From: Aphis gossypii
Lineage: Eukaryota; Arthropoda; Insecta; Hemiptera; Aphididae
Reading direction: 5' to 3'
Assembly (NCBI RefSeq): GCF_020184175.1
Contig: NC_065531.1
Location: 12,979,213-13,043,212, forward strand
Length of the DNA: 64,000 nt
The position numbers were made by a program, and so were the translations under genes. Positions 14,101-26,371 of the stretch are shown here, one piece after another; the first letter of the stretch is position 1, and every line of letters begins with the position of its first letter. The notes under the pieces were generated by a model. That model did not search any database, was not told where the DNA came from, and saw only the letters and a program-made list of their open reading frames with translations.

Positions 14101-16063
14101 AGCACTTATATTGAGTATATATTGTGCGCTTGTGTTAGTATTGTGAAAAAACACTTCATAAAATTATTTATTAAAAAAAATTACTTACACTTATTTTAGG
14201 TAGTACGCTTATAAATGTAAGATGGTTTAATTATATTTTCTAGTCGTAAAACCCCGACTATTAGAGAGTACCTATCTATAATATATAGGACATAGGTACG
14301 TGACGTACAAAATCAATTACAGTAAAAATATTTGTGATCGAAGAGTATTATCAGAATCAGGAGTGTATTGCTTTGATGTGCTCGTATCTCTGACTATCGG
14401 TCTAAACATTAAATATAGTGTGTAGTATAACATACGTATTTATCAAAATGTGTTTACAAAAAATAACGCCCAAGTGATTTTATACAAAATATTAAAGGAA
14501 AAAAAATACTAAAAATAAATTCGTATTGACTTACTCCTCACTACTTGTTGCCCAGAGTATTATATATATATATAATATTATATACATGGTATAATAATAT
14601 AACAATATTCCTAAGCCCGGCCATCGATTTCTTAAAACCTATATCTATATAATATTATATACTCAGCAACTTGTATTACTGCATGAAATATTTCTGATAA
14701 TATTTCGTTCAATGTCCTTTATTATTATTAGGCAAGAATACTGCCACGTGGGACGTGGAAGATTTGGTGAAAGTCATTTCGATTTATTGAACGTAAGCTT
14801 TATACAAACGTCTTCATCGTCACTACATTATTGTATATATATATATATATATATAAATATATAATTTTGTAAAAAAACGGCTTTGATCAAAAATGTCCAT
14901 AATAATTTTGAACAACGTTCTCCGTTACTATTAACAACTAACATGTGTTTTATAATGTGTTCAATAAGATTTAATCATAAATATAAAAAAAAAATTACAT
15001 AATAATATATAGATTCATATTTTATTCATGAAAATATTTGTTTATTCTATTTACGAATAGATATAATAAGCATAAGCCATTCGTTTTAGCGACACAGTGC
15101 GTTTATGCGTCATATTTGTAGGTAAATATATGTTTAAATACTGATGACATTTTTTTGGATTTATTTATTTTTAATCGTTTCGAACGCCATACGCGTAGTC
15201 ATTATGTAATAACGTTTTACGTTTTTTACACCAATGTATAACGAAGATGATCGAATCAAATTGTTTTATTGTGCATTTTCTTCAAGTATCACGTATAGAA
15301 CCAAATATTTTATTGGTAGAGAATTCTTCACATAAGATAAATATATATTTAACGTCTATCCAAACTTCATTAGCTATCGTGATTTCGCTACTGAAATATA
15401 CTATTATGTATAGATAGGAATATTGAACAATTTCCTCCTACATAATATAGAAAACGCAGATGTATTTAGTTAAGAAACTTCCATAACTGTTTAGTAGAAT
15501 TCAATTTTTGTTCTAGCAACGTATAGGAAGCCCTACTCTTTCTAGAGTACTAAATGTGTATATACATATAACTTTTAATTTTAGATGTTGTAATTTATTC
15601 TTGTCAACATTGATTAAATAATAAAATTAATTTTCTAACAATTGAAGATATTTTAATTGAACGCTGACATAGTGTCATCTAGACTGCTGAACCCACTCGC
15701 ATAAGTCCGCTAATAACCAATGCCCAATTTACAAATGTAGGTACATATATTAAACAAACATTTATTTTTATATTATGCTATATGAGTACATGAATATCTT
15801 ATTTAATTATTAAAATATTTACTATATACTTTAAATGAATAAAATTGAGTGTTATAATATATTATATTTCCCAATACCTAAGCATTAAATAAAATATCTG
15901 GTCAATAATGAAACTTTTTAAATGATTATTAAAACTGCAAGAAAAGAAAATGTCGTAAATTATACAAACTGCTCGGAAAATGTATAGAATGCAAAGCTAT
16001 TTTGCGCAATTGCACGAAACATTTATATATATATATATAATATATTATGTAATATAATATTAT
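11131..16063. other. AT-rich noncoding region with a TA microsatellite
   Basis: No gene could be supported. A (TA)n run lies at about 14834-14855, with shorter TA runs near 14560 and 16023. The remainder is unstructured AT-rich sequence. Confidence 0.55.
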
Positions 16064-16206
16064 ATAAGGTGATTCATCAAGCATTATATGCTTACCCATA
16101 TTTTCCTTTAAAAGGTAATGAATTTAATAGAATCGTTGAATTTTTTAATTTAAAAAATGCAACATTAAAGGATAAAAGGCACTGAACTTAGTAAATCACC
16201 CTGTAT
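16064..16206. mobile_element. Short inverted-repeat element (MITE-like)
   Basis: The left end reads ataaGGTGATTCATCAAG and the right end CTTAGTAAATCACCctgtat. These are imperfect inverted repeats of each other over about 18 bases, bounding about 140 bp of AT-rich DNA that has no coding capacity. TA-rich flanks fit a TA target site, as used by Tc1/mariner-type elements, but the flanks are too repetitive to prove a target duplication. Related end sequences occur at 40176-40195 (ctaagtgaatcaccctatg) and about 56311-56322, which suggests a dispersed family. Confidence 0.6.
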
Positions 16207-19200
16207 ATAAATGATTTAAGTCAGTTTTGTCTAAATTATTCTTTTATTTATACAATATACAAATATAGTTCTTAATATACTCGTAGAGAAGTCAGTACAA
16301 ATACAAATATTTAAAAATACTTAAGACAGCATACACAGCTTCTCAGTACAAACGATTTTTAAGTTGGAATTCAAAAATATACTCTCTAGAAAAAAAAACC
16401 TTTATTGAAATTTGATAATTTTAATCTTTGCGTATTTTTTAAATCCATTTGGTGAGATTTTTGTATTATAACTATTTTATTTCCAATGATAAATTGTTTT
16501 CTTTCCTATCGTATACAGTTTTCTGCCATTTTAAACAAATCTTTTGATACGTTTCCAAATAGCTAGATAGGATGAATTTAAATATAATAAAAATCCAATA
16601 TCACGTCATCCTTTGACAGAATTGTAGGTTTAGATCAGATATATTCAACCTACAGCCCGCCATTTGTTTTTATGTAGCCCCAAAATAACTCGTTGAATTG
16701 ATGCAAAAATGTAAATTTCAAACAAAAATGCTACAATAACAAAAATCACATAAATTTAAAATAAATATTTAATTATTTTTTAATAAATTATTAAATATTT
16801 AAATGTAATAATATATAAATGTATTTAAATTTTGTTTTTGAATCTTCTCCTTCCAGTTAATTTTGACTAACGGCCCGGGGAATATATCAAAACATTTTAT
16901 GTGGTCCAAACAAAAAAAAAAATTAAGTATGGTTTAGGTAATATTATTTAATTTACTCTTCACATTATAAATATTCTATCAAAGAATGGCGTCACATATT
17001 TGATATCCAACTATATGAACTGTATAGATTATCATTTATAAGTTATAATCATAATCATAATTTATAATAATAATAATATAATATTTATTCACCAGAAAGG
17101 GGACGTAAAATAAAAATTCAAGTTGTTAAAATTCTACAGGATAACTACGCAACACTATTCGTTATATGGGACTATAGTAGATACTATAACATTTCAAAAA
17201 TTATTTCAGTAAAAAAATAAAAATAAAATACCTAGGTGTATTTTCTAAAATACCGTATAATATTGAATATTATGATATGGGTATATTAATAAACATGATT
17301 CTTTGAACAGTGAACTTAAAAAAAATATTTTTCTACATTTTATTTTTATAGTATTTAAACTTTAAAGTACAAGTAACATTGTGTACCTATTTTAGATACT
17401 ATATATACTATCACTTTATATACTCTTGCCCTCATTTATACATCTTATGGTGAATCGTATTTAACTTTTAACTTTTAAATAGCATAACCTATCGTAGAAA
17501 CTATTGTGTTTATATTATAACACTTATACATTATCAAAGCTTATTAAAGAAAGGCCCCTATTAAATGTTTTATATATTTATAGAGAAATATTGTTTTTTA
17601 GATAGGGAATTCATAATATTTTAATTAGAAAAATGATATCATTGCAATGTATCACGTTTATTTAAACTTAACTATATATATATATATATATATATATTAT
17701 ACTATAATATGTAGGTACATTTACATTTTACATGCTGGCAACTGTACTGTTTATATTAAAAACAAGTATTATTAATTTCATAAAATAAAACACAAACATG
17801 CAATTAAAAGTTTATGATATTACAGTTTTCTGGTTTAATATTATATTATTTAATAGGTACCTCCCTTGACAAAGTAATGCAATAATCTTGTGCTGTACAC
17901 ACTTTAGGTTACAGTTGTAAAATGGTATACTATAACTTATAATTTATAACATATTTTAATTATTATTATCGCTGTCAATATTTTCAGATAAATTACAATA
18001 TTTAATAAAATTTATAAAATAATAATTTATACTTAGGTACTTAGAAATTATTTACCCTGTTATATTTTTACTTTTTCATAAAAAATGTTTATTGTTTTTA
18101 TTTAATTTATATTAAGTAACAATTTCTATTATCGATATAGTATTATTATTTTACACATAAAACGTATAAATGTACTGCTTCATTATTATTATTTTAGTAT
18201 TTATTTTTTGCACATAATTTTCAATAATAGCATTGTCGTACACAACAAATACATTTTTATTTTTATTTTTATTACTAGTAGGTAACATACAATGTCCCTA
18301 ATAATATAGATACTATCAAGTATAAAATACAACACTATAAAATACTGCACATTCAATAGATAACGCGTGTAAGTAAGTTAATAAATTGTTTCAATGATTT
18401 TTGCTCTGACTGTCTTCACATTTCACACCATATTAATTTATTTTATTCGTGTGATAAAATTCAACTTATCTGTTTTAATTTGTTTGACATAAATATGCCT
18501 CTCAGTTCTTAGAATAAATGAGTAAATATTCATTGCTCTAATTTTCCCTCTTAAGATAACTTAAACGATTATTACTATTTTAATTGTAAACAAATTCGAA
18601 CAATATAATATATTATGTATTATGCACCTAGGTATAATACAAAAATGACAAAATGTTTTATGTTTTGTTATAAGTCTTTTAGTTTCAATTATAAAAGTTC
18701 TTGTATTTATTATGTTTACATTTTCATAATAAATCAATTAAATATGCAACTAAATGGTTATTTTTAGATTTCCAAATTTTGTTTAGCAATATTATTTTGT
18801 GTTTAAAACTTATTTAATTTTAAACTTTCTAAAACTACAATAATAACTGTTATATATTTGTTAAATTTGAAAAGCCTGTTAAATTTATAATTTAACCACT
18901 TTGAAGAAAGTTTTGTTGCATAATATTTTATAATAATTAATAAATTAGAAAGTGATAATGATATATTTATTTTATATAACAAATAATATATTACTCATTA
19001 GCCTTCAATGGAATCGTATATTAATATCATTTTTATTTATATATAACTACTCTTTAAAGATACCAACTGGTTAAATTAGATAGAGCTTAGAAGGGAAGGC
19101 TTACGACTTAAAAATATTTATTAAATATGTATGGTATAATAATTTTGTACGGTTAAGCAAAACGTTGATTAAAAAAGAGTAAGCTGTAAGACGTTTGTTT

Positions 19201-19849
19201 TTTTACTAAACTATAATAAATAACTCTATGACAACTAACAAAATTGAAAATTTACATAAAAATGTTAATGCACAATTGTATAAACCAATTCCAAACAAAA
19301 ATGAATTCAGAGGAAAATAATAAATAAAAAACACTAATTGAATTACATTATAGAATAGAGTTTCTACTAAATACAAAATAATAAGCTATTAGTTATTCAT
19401 ATCGATCAGATTGCGCGGTGTGCCACTTGTGTCAGATCAGCAGTATCTATGGTTTTGTTAAGTGGTGTGCTCATAGAGTTAGAAAAGATTTCAGATAATG
19501 TTTATAAGAAAACTATGTAATATGACCGTTCAAAAAGGGAGTACTTAGAAATAAGATGAGATAATCGAGTTATGACGAAGACGAATTTTCGCGATACGTA
19601 TCGGCAGAGACACGTGCATTTATTTTATATTATATACGTATAGGCTTATACGGCCCCATATATGGCAAGTCCGTAACGGGAAACATTGAAATCGAATTTG
19701 CACACAGCCAAACTGCCCAAACGGTTCTTCTTAGGCCAACGGTCGATACACTGCACGTGTTATATGTAACATACCTATGAACAAGCTCATGGTCGGGTGT
19801 GAGAGGGTGTAAAGTAATAGAAAACCGTTTTCTCGGTTTTAGTGACATT
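16207..19849. other. AT-rich noncoding region
   Basis: No gene could be supported. Contains a (TA)n run at about 17673-17698. A stretch at 16630-16915 has GC-richer words (cagcccgcc, cggcccgggg) that may be a decayed hAT-type element, but I could not define its ends. Confidence 0.5.
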
Positions 19850-19909
19850 GATATATATATATATATATTATATATGTATATACCTGTGTGTGTGTGTGTG
19901 TGTGTGTGT
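19850..19909. repeat. Compound microsatellite (AT)n ... (TG)n
   Basis: An (AT)n run at 19851-19868 is followed by TA-rich sequence and an uninterrupted (TG)n run at 19885-19909. It lies inside a short spurious open frame. Likely to be polymorphic in length. Confidence 0.9.
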
Positions 19910-22900
19910 CAGCTCGCACGTGTCAGGGGAAAAGTCGCATCAAAAACGAATTTTGCTGACCGAAAAAAGAATTGCGAGTCCAATATTAAATATATATATA
20001 TTATAGTAGAATATATATGCGAAAAAAATACTGGTGTAATTTCCGACGTTTATTTCAAACGATCCTGGAACAATTTATATAAGTTAGGTGTGTAACCTGC
20101 ATAAAAATATCATTATCCAGTAATAATATAGTACTTATTTCGTGTACCTACGAATAAATAATATTACGCATTACATAAAGGACCGATCCGCAAACGAATT
20201 CGTCGTTTAGTCTCAGCTGCTGTACACGATCGCGGTCGCGGTAGACTAATCAATCATTATATAATACGTATACTTATATACAAAGGGTGCTTCTGCGTTA
20301 TCCCGCGTTTGATTAACTGAAAAACTCGCGGAATCGTTTTGTATTTTTATGAACCGCGAACGATTATCATCATGACAGTGGCGCGATGCTCTTGAATATC
20401 ATGGCTTTATTTTTTCTAATTGGAAAAATCGAGAAGATATCAACAACACACATAAACTATGCTTGATTTCAGAGTGCTGTTTTTTAATGAACAGATGATG
20501 AGTGTCGATAATTTTCATTTTTTCTTCGAAATATAGGCACACTTAAGTCGTGTAATTTTTTCGAGTCATTTGGTTTTATCAACATAAAAATCAAATTACG
20601 GCAATTCTGATATTTTAACGTACGGGTACATTTACTTACCACCAGAATAGTTTTCTATATCTATTATTGCTATAATTGAAGTTAGCCTATGATTTATAAT
20701 CTATCAAATTATATTATGAATCTACGATTCAATCAATTAAGCCAATTTACCTACCTTATAAATAGCTAATAACAAACGACAAATCAACTTTATTATTGAA
20801 ATTTTATTTTTTTATTTTCAAACAGGAAACTTTTAAAATTGTAATTTTCTTTGTTATAACATAATTAAAATAAACGTTGTCTTAAAAAATAATAAATTTA
20901 TTGAAATAAAAATAAACAACTGTATAAAAACTGCGTTCATAATCATAATATAACCTTATCATTACTTACTGTAACAACTATTATACTTGTCACAGCTAAA
21001 CATAAATTATTGTATTTACCTTTGTATTCGGCTCTTTTTGTAGCCGAAAATACTATCGCTGTACAGTCGATTTACATTGTTTTGTGTACGTGATAAATGT
21101 AGAAAAAACCAAAACGTTTTCCTGACCCTATAAAATGAGTTTAACAAAAAATATATTACACACACACACATATATATAAACATAACTATTATAGGTATCT
21201 ATTATACATTGATAGCTAATATCCTATGATCCGTTTTTGTTTGTTCACATAAACTAAGAATTTAACTCACTTTAAAAAAAAAACACATTGATATAAGCAA
21301 ATAATAAATAGAATAAATATAACTATAATTTATTTAAACTGTCAATAGATTGGTCTCATCCTAAATAAAGTCTGACACTTAGAAAAATATAGTTGTAATT
21401 TTGACGATTTAGCCGTGTGTTTATCGTTTCATTACTACCATTAAAGTACTAATTAAAATAAATATTAGTATACACTGTATGCGCATATATCTATAAACGT
21501 TTTAAATTTGTTAATTTAAACATTATCGTTACTCAAAAATGATTTAGTATGAATTTATTATTAATTATGGATTATTAAAATAGTTAATTTATGCAAAATA
21601 TGTAAACCAAGTATTAGAATCAACAATAAAGGACCAATAATCAATAATATATTGTTTTATGGGTTTTCTCTGTGTAAATCCTTAATATATTTTTGAATAT
21701 TTATATAAAAGTAAAAAAAAAACCTTTCAAATTTACAATGTGGTACATAATATTATTTTATTTTCCATAAAAACTATAGGTAACTACGCAATGATGCACA
21801 TAAATTCAAATATTGTAAACGTTTACCTTTATTTTTATAATGTATTCTACTATTTTCCCATTAAAACGTGCACGTTATTATTATTTATAAGCAGACAGTA
21901 AGTTAGTGGGCTTGATAAACTGTGTATATAGAAAAAAAAATAATATTTTCATACAATTCTTAATTCCAAACACCCCACAATATCACTACTGATCTGATAG
22001 ACTGAAAAATAATACTACACGAACAGTGAATAGTGATGTAGCTATAGGTATCAATTACGGTGAGTAACAGCTAACGATATTACTTGTTCCAAATCCAAAT
22101 TGTCTTTGTAAAATCTTAACATTACAAAAATTGTTCCACCATCAATTTTTCTTCTATTATTAAAACATTATTATTATTCCGTGATTTATGAAGGATACGA
22201 AACCAAAAATTATTATACGAACCATCAAAATCACCATCATAATTTAGTTCAACCCGTCGTAATTATGACAAGTCTAAGTCCATCATTATTTCAAGATGTT
22301 TTATTATGAAGTACAGTTTTCTGTCTCGGACAAATTATGATTGAATAGCCCGGTAATGGGTTCTTTTTTTATATATATATATAAATTGATTTGTAATTAG
22401 GTATTTGGGTATTATAACTAAAATCACTAAACACGATTGCGTATTTGATCAATCGAGTAAACTACGTATCAGCGTTGGTTATTAATCATAATTTATAAGA
22501 ATAAGTGTTAATTTATTACAACTTATTATGATTATTAAATTTATTAATATACTATAAATTCTTTTATTACTTTTCTTATGCTTTCTTTTTTTTTGCAATT
22601 TTCAATTACTAATCACAATGAAAATAAAAAATAAACACAAATATTAACTACATTTATTTTTCTTGATATGTTTACATTTTCTGAAAATTCAAAAAAGTAA
22701 ATAATGACATTGTTTGTAAACTGTTTTATAATGCTCCAGTAAATAAATAAAAAAATAAAACTTTTCTAAAAAATTCATAATAATCTCCAATGTAATACAT
22801 TACATTATATCATACGAGTGAATGGTTAAACTATATTTAATACAATTAATCTTGCTAATTAATAATAACTACAAATAACTGGATATTAAAAATTTTTCTT

Positions 22901-24109
22901 ATTCATTTAAATAACATGTATCGTGTAAGTATACACATCTCACAAAAATTATCATTATTTCTGTATTTTTCTGTGTTGAATATTTGTTTATCTTGTTGAA
23001 AATAAATAATAAAACAATGTTTTAAACTTCAAAGATCACATTTACATCAATTTTTTAAAGCATGTTTTTGTATGTCAAAAATAGTGATTCGAAGAATGGT
23101 TGTAAAATAAAATATATTTTATTTTTTTTAAATTGAATGTATTTTTTTTAGATATTTTTTTGTTTGGCATATATAATGCACATTTTCACAAATGCAATTG
23201 AAAATGAAGTAATCTGAATTTAAAAACAAAATGTATACATAAATTACATTGAATGAAAAAACACCATGATAAGATTTCTTATTTTTCACAAATATAATAA
23301 ATTTGATTAACGGCCATTTTACAAGACACGACAAACGAAATACGAAAACATGTTTTTGAATGACTTATGAAACAATTAAAAATAATACACTGCTACAAAC
23401 AGGCCTCCTGCCATACCTTTAAAAATATATATTGAGTCTGTTGTATATTCATATACTCACTACGTCTATAAATCCTTTAATTTTTACACTCTTAGGCATT
23501 ATATTTGCTTAAAAATATTTACTCATGAGATAGTTTTTAAATAATTACTTTGTTTACACTATTATATATAACAATAAAATGTATTTTTTTTAACTTTTTA
23601 GACGTAGACTAATTAACTATTTAAAATATATATGGTCATTTATTATTAAAAATGTTCAAGTATTTATTTTAATGTATTGGTAGGTATTTAATGTGGATAT
23701 CTATACATCTATTATATATAAAACTTAGAATGTCCGCGAACTACAATATTTAGAATGTATTGATTCAATATTATAATATTATATTAAATTACAATAGAAT
23801 TCACTTTTTAGTTTCATTCAGAAAATATGACAGACAAATTATAAGTTCAGATTATAATTAAATGAACCATATAATTTTGAAAAGATAAATGAATATTTTT
23901 GATCAGGTATTTTGTATAGTACCAAATAATTGGTAATTATTGAGGTCTCTAGACGTTATTACGAGTGTATTTTAAAAACTGCAATCAACCGATAAATAAA
24001 AAAAATAAATAACAACAAACAAATAATAATTCAAGCAAAATATTACTAAATTAAATTCAATATGAGAAAAAATAAAATAAGTAATTGCAGTCGTTGTTTT
24101 CAGGCCTTG
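19910..24109. other. AT-rich noncoding region, nothing supported
   Basis: No exon, RNA gene or clear transposon fragment could be supported. A moderately CpG-rich patch lies at about 20180-20400. Elsewhere low-complexity AT-rich sequence dominates, with short open frames in every phase that look random. Confidence 0.55.
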
Positions 24110-24455
24110 TCATAATCTAGGGCACTGATTATTGTGTTTTTTACTTCCATCTTCGTATCGGACACAATCTATTCCTAAAACATTCTTTTCTTCTTTTACT
24201 TTATTCTTCCCCAATGTGTTCTTCATCCCAAGCTATTTGTGATTTTAAACATATTGTCTTGCATCGCTGATCATAACCATCATCTAGAACCAACCACTTT
24301 ACTCGAATTCTTTAGATCGCCATTCTCTTTACATAAAATACTTCTCTTAAATTCCCGTACTTTTTCCGATATCGTCAATATTATTTCCTTCATTAAATCA
24401 TCTGCCTTTTTTATTTAACCAATTTAATAAATTGAACAATTTTAAATCGTATTTT
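24110..24455 (-). pseudogene. Frameshifted coding relic, family unknown
   Basis: The - strand shows four successive coding-like fragments that run into one another with changes of frame. About 24455-24398 reads KYDLKLFNLLNWLNKKGR. Then 24414-24280 contains ADDLMKEIILTISEKVREFK and KENGDLKNSSK. Next, 24287-24201 contains RCKTICLKSQIAWDEEHIGE, and 24226-24110 contains KNTLGKNKVKEEKNVLGID and RYEDGSKK. Each fragment is rich in charged residues, unlike the Phe/Ile/Tyr-rich noise frames around it. The fragments overlap by only a few codons where the frame changes, as expected of an old gene broken by indels. I do not recognise the family. It could be a transposon open reading frame or a retrocopy of a host gene; no poly(A) tract is evident at the lower end. 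Confidence 0.5.
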
Positions 24456-26006
24456 GTTGTGAATTGTTGTACCACGGCATTTAATAAATGAAGGTAATGA
24501 AAAGAAAAAAACTAACAGCAATAAAAGAAAAATAAATCGTATTTATATCTTACGTATAATTATAATTTATTATATTTTTTTACCACGACCCTTGTATAAC
24601 TTAATTATACTCCACGATAAAAAATTTAAGAGTAAAAATCATAAGAAAAGGATCAAGCATTAATCATCAAAATTATGGTTAAGTATTATATTTTTGTTAA
24701 CTTTTAATCAAAAGTTTAAATATTATAAGAAAAAAATCTTATTTAAATTTCTGAAAATAACATTTTTCTAGTAATTGTTTATCTAACATAAATGAGCATT
24801 CCTCACTACCAACAAAATATTAAAATACTTTAAAATTGGGTATGTGAATAATTAATAATTAATAACTTAAATTAAATGTATATTTAAATATAATATAATT
24901 TATGCTTTATGTACAAAATAAATACTCAACAACATTTTTTTTTGTTTTACTTATAGGAAATTTAATGTAAATACCTAAATAGAATGATTGTGTTTATAAT
25001 TATTAAACCTTTTGATTTTTTTGAAATACAATCATAATTCAGTTAATTTATTTTAATGTGGTCATCAAGAGAATTCAAAAACTATTAGTGGAGGACTACA
25101 ATAAGTATTAAGTTGTTCATGATAGCTCTGGTAGTAATAATAATTCATGTTTTTTTTCTATAAGATTGGTCAACACAGCATTATGCCGTAATATTGATAT
25201 GCATTTATAAATATTGATATAATATAATACATACAGGGTAATATAGTACTTACAGGTATTTTCTTCAATAATGAGTTCCGAAATTTTAAGTATGTTTTTT
25301 ACTTAAGACAATTATTTCAATTATGTAATGATACGTGTTTTTTTTCTCAAATGATAATCTACTTAATTTACAGTAAATTATTAAAAAATAAAACAAATAA
25401 ATTGAAAATTATTATTACATATCTAAATCAAAATGTAAACATAATATAGTTTTTGAGTTATTCATGTATAAATATTGACGATAATAGTAAAGTAATTTAA
25501 AATGTTTTAAGAAAAAATATAAAAGCTATATAGTATTTATTATACTCCAAATTATAAAATATTTATAAATTAATATTAATTAATAACGTTTTCAAATCAT
25601 CATAATAATTCTTAGAAGACAAAGTTAATCACTCAAAAACTTAAAATTTAGGTACAAAAACATTTTCAATAAATAATCTGTTTAACAATTTTCAATAAAA
25701 AAAAATTGGTTATCAATTATATGTTTATTTGATGCCATACGGAATTTTATGAGCTGTACAATGTACAACATATAGTGTGAAACGATAACGATTATAACGG
25801 CATTAACATTATATATTTATGTTTCAATAAAGTAGTTAGATAGCCAAAACACTAAAACAGGTAAGCAAAGAAAGCTTTGTATACGTATATGGAGTATAAT
25901 GGAGTGAAATAAAACCTAGAAAAATGAATGGTTTTTTATGTGGTTGGCAGGAACATGGAATAAAATTGTTACTATGAGGTAGTTAGGAGTATCATATACA
26001 CTACTG
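24456..26006. other. AT-rich noncoding region, nothing seen
   Basis: No coding or structured element could be supported. Homopolymer and TA-rich runs are frequent. The last 90 bases could be the downstream continuation of the reverse-transcriptase relic at 26190-26371, but no conserved block is readable. Confidence 0.55.
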
Positions 26007-26189
26007 CAGTGGCGTAATTAAGGGAGAGGGAAGAAGGATAGATTCCCTAGAATCGTATTTTACTAATATTTTGCAGTATTTATAGTTTAAGATTTTTTAT
26101 TTTATTTTTTGAAATTAATGAAGTTTATAGTTTTTTACTAAGAAAATTGAATCCCTTATCCTCAAGGAAAATTTCTAATTATGCCACTG
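26007..26189. mobile_element. Short inverted-repeat element (MITE-like, 183 bp)
   Basis: Begins CAGTGGCGTAATTAaggg and ends ttctAATTATGCCACTG, an imperfect terminal inverted repeat of about 14 bases. CAGTGGCGTAA-type ends are common on non-autonomous DNA transposons of arthropods. There is no coding capacity. No clear target duplication was seen. It directly abuts the reverse-transcriptase relic at 26190-26371, which stops being readable at its edge, so it probably inserted into that relic. Confidence 0.6.
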
Positions 26190-26371
26190 TGCCATGTATT
26201 GAGATAATTAGTGAAGAGAGGACTTAGATGGCCATCTTTGAAAATACCGGCTGATAAAACAAAAGTATTAGTAGTAGTGCCATATGAGCTGTTACAAATT
26301 GTTTTTGAAAGGTGAGCCAGAATCAAACTAGGAGAGTAACTTTTGAAAATAAGAAGTTTGTAGCACCACAA
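26190..26371 (-). mobile_element. Second non-LTR reverse-transcriptase fragment
   Basis: The - strand open frame reads CYKLLIFKSYSPSLI, then YGTTTNTFVLSAGIFKDGHL and SPLFTNYLN. This follows the order LLYKL...SPSLI.W..SYLS.R....YG...SN.F.V.SG(I/V)PQG.HLSPLLF..YLND known from non-LTR reverse transcriptases. The PQG of the signature has become FKD, and the YADD catalytic block that should follow is missing because the frame runs into the inverted-repeat element at 26007-26189. It differs in signature (HLSP) from the relic at 7768-8625, so it comes from a different lineage. The + strand frame here is a shadow of this one. Confidence 0.65.

Noticed and set aside
16630..16915. Possible hAT-type element (cagcccgcc ... 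cggcccgggg ... gtggtcc)
   Set aside because: The words resemble decayed hAT-type repeats, but I could not find paired ends, a target duplication or transposase coding sequence.
26214..26315. + strand open frame reading KRGLRWPSLKIPADKTK
   Set aside because: The opposite strand gives a better explanation, with ordered reverse-transcriptase blocks over the same bases.
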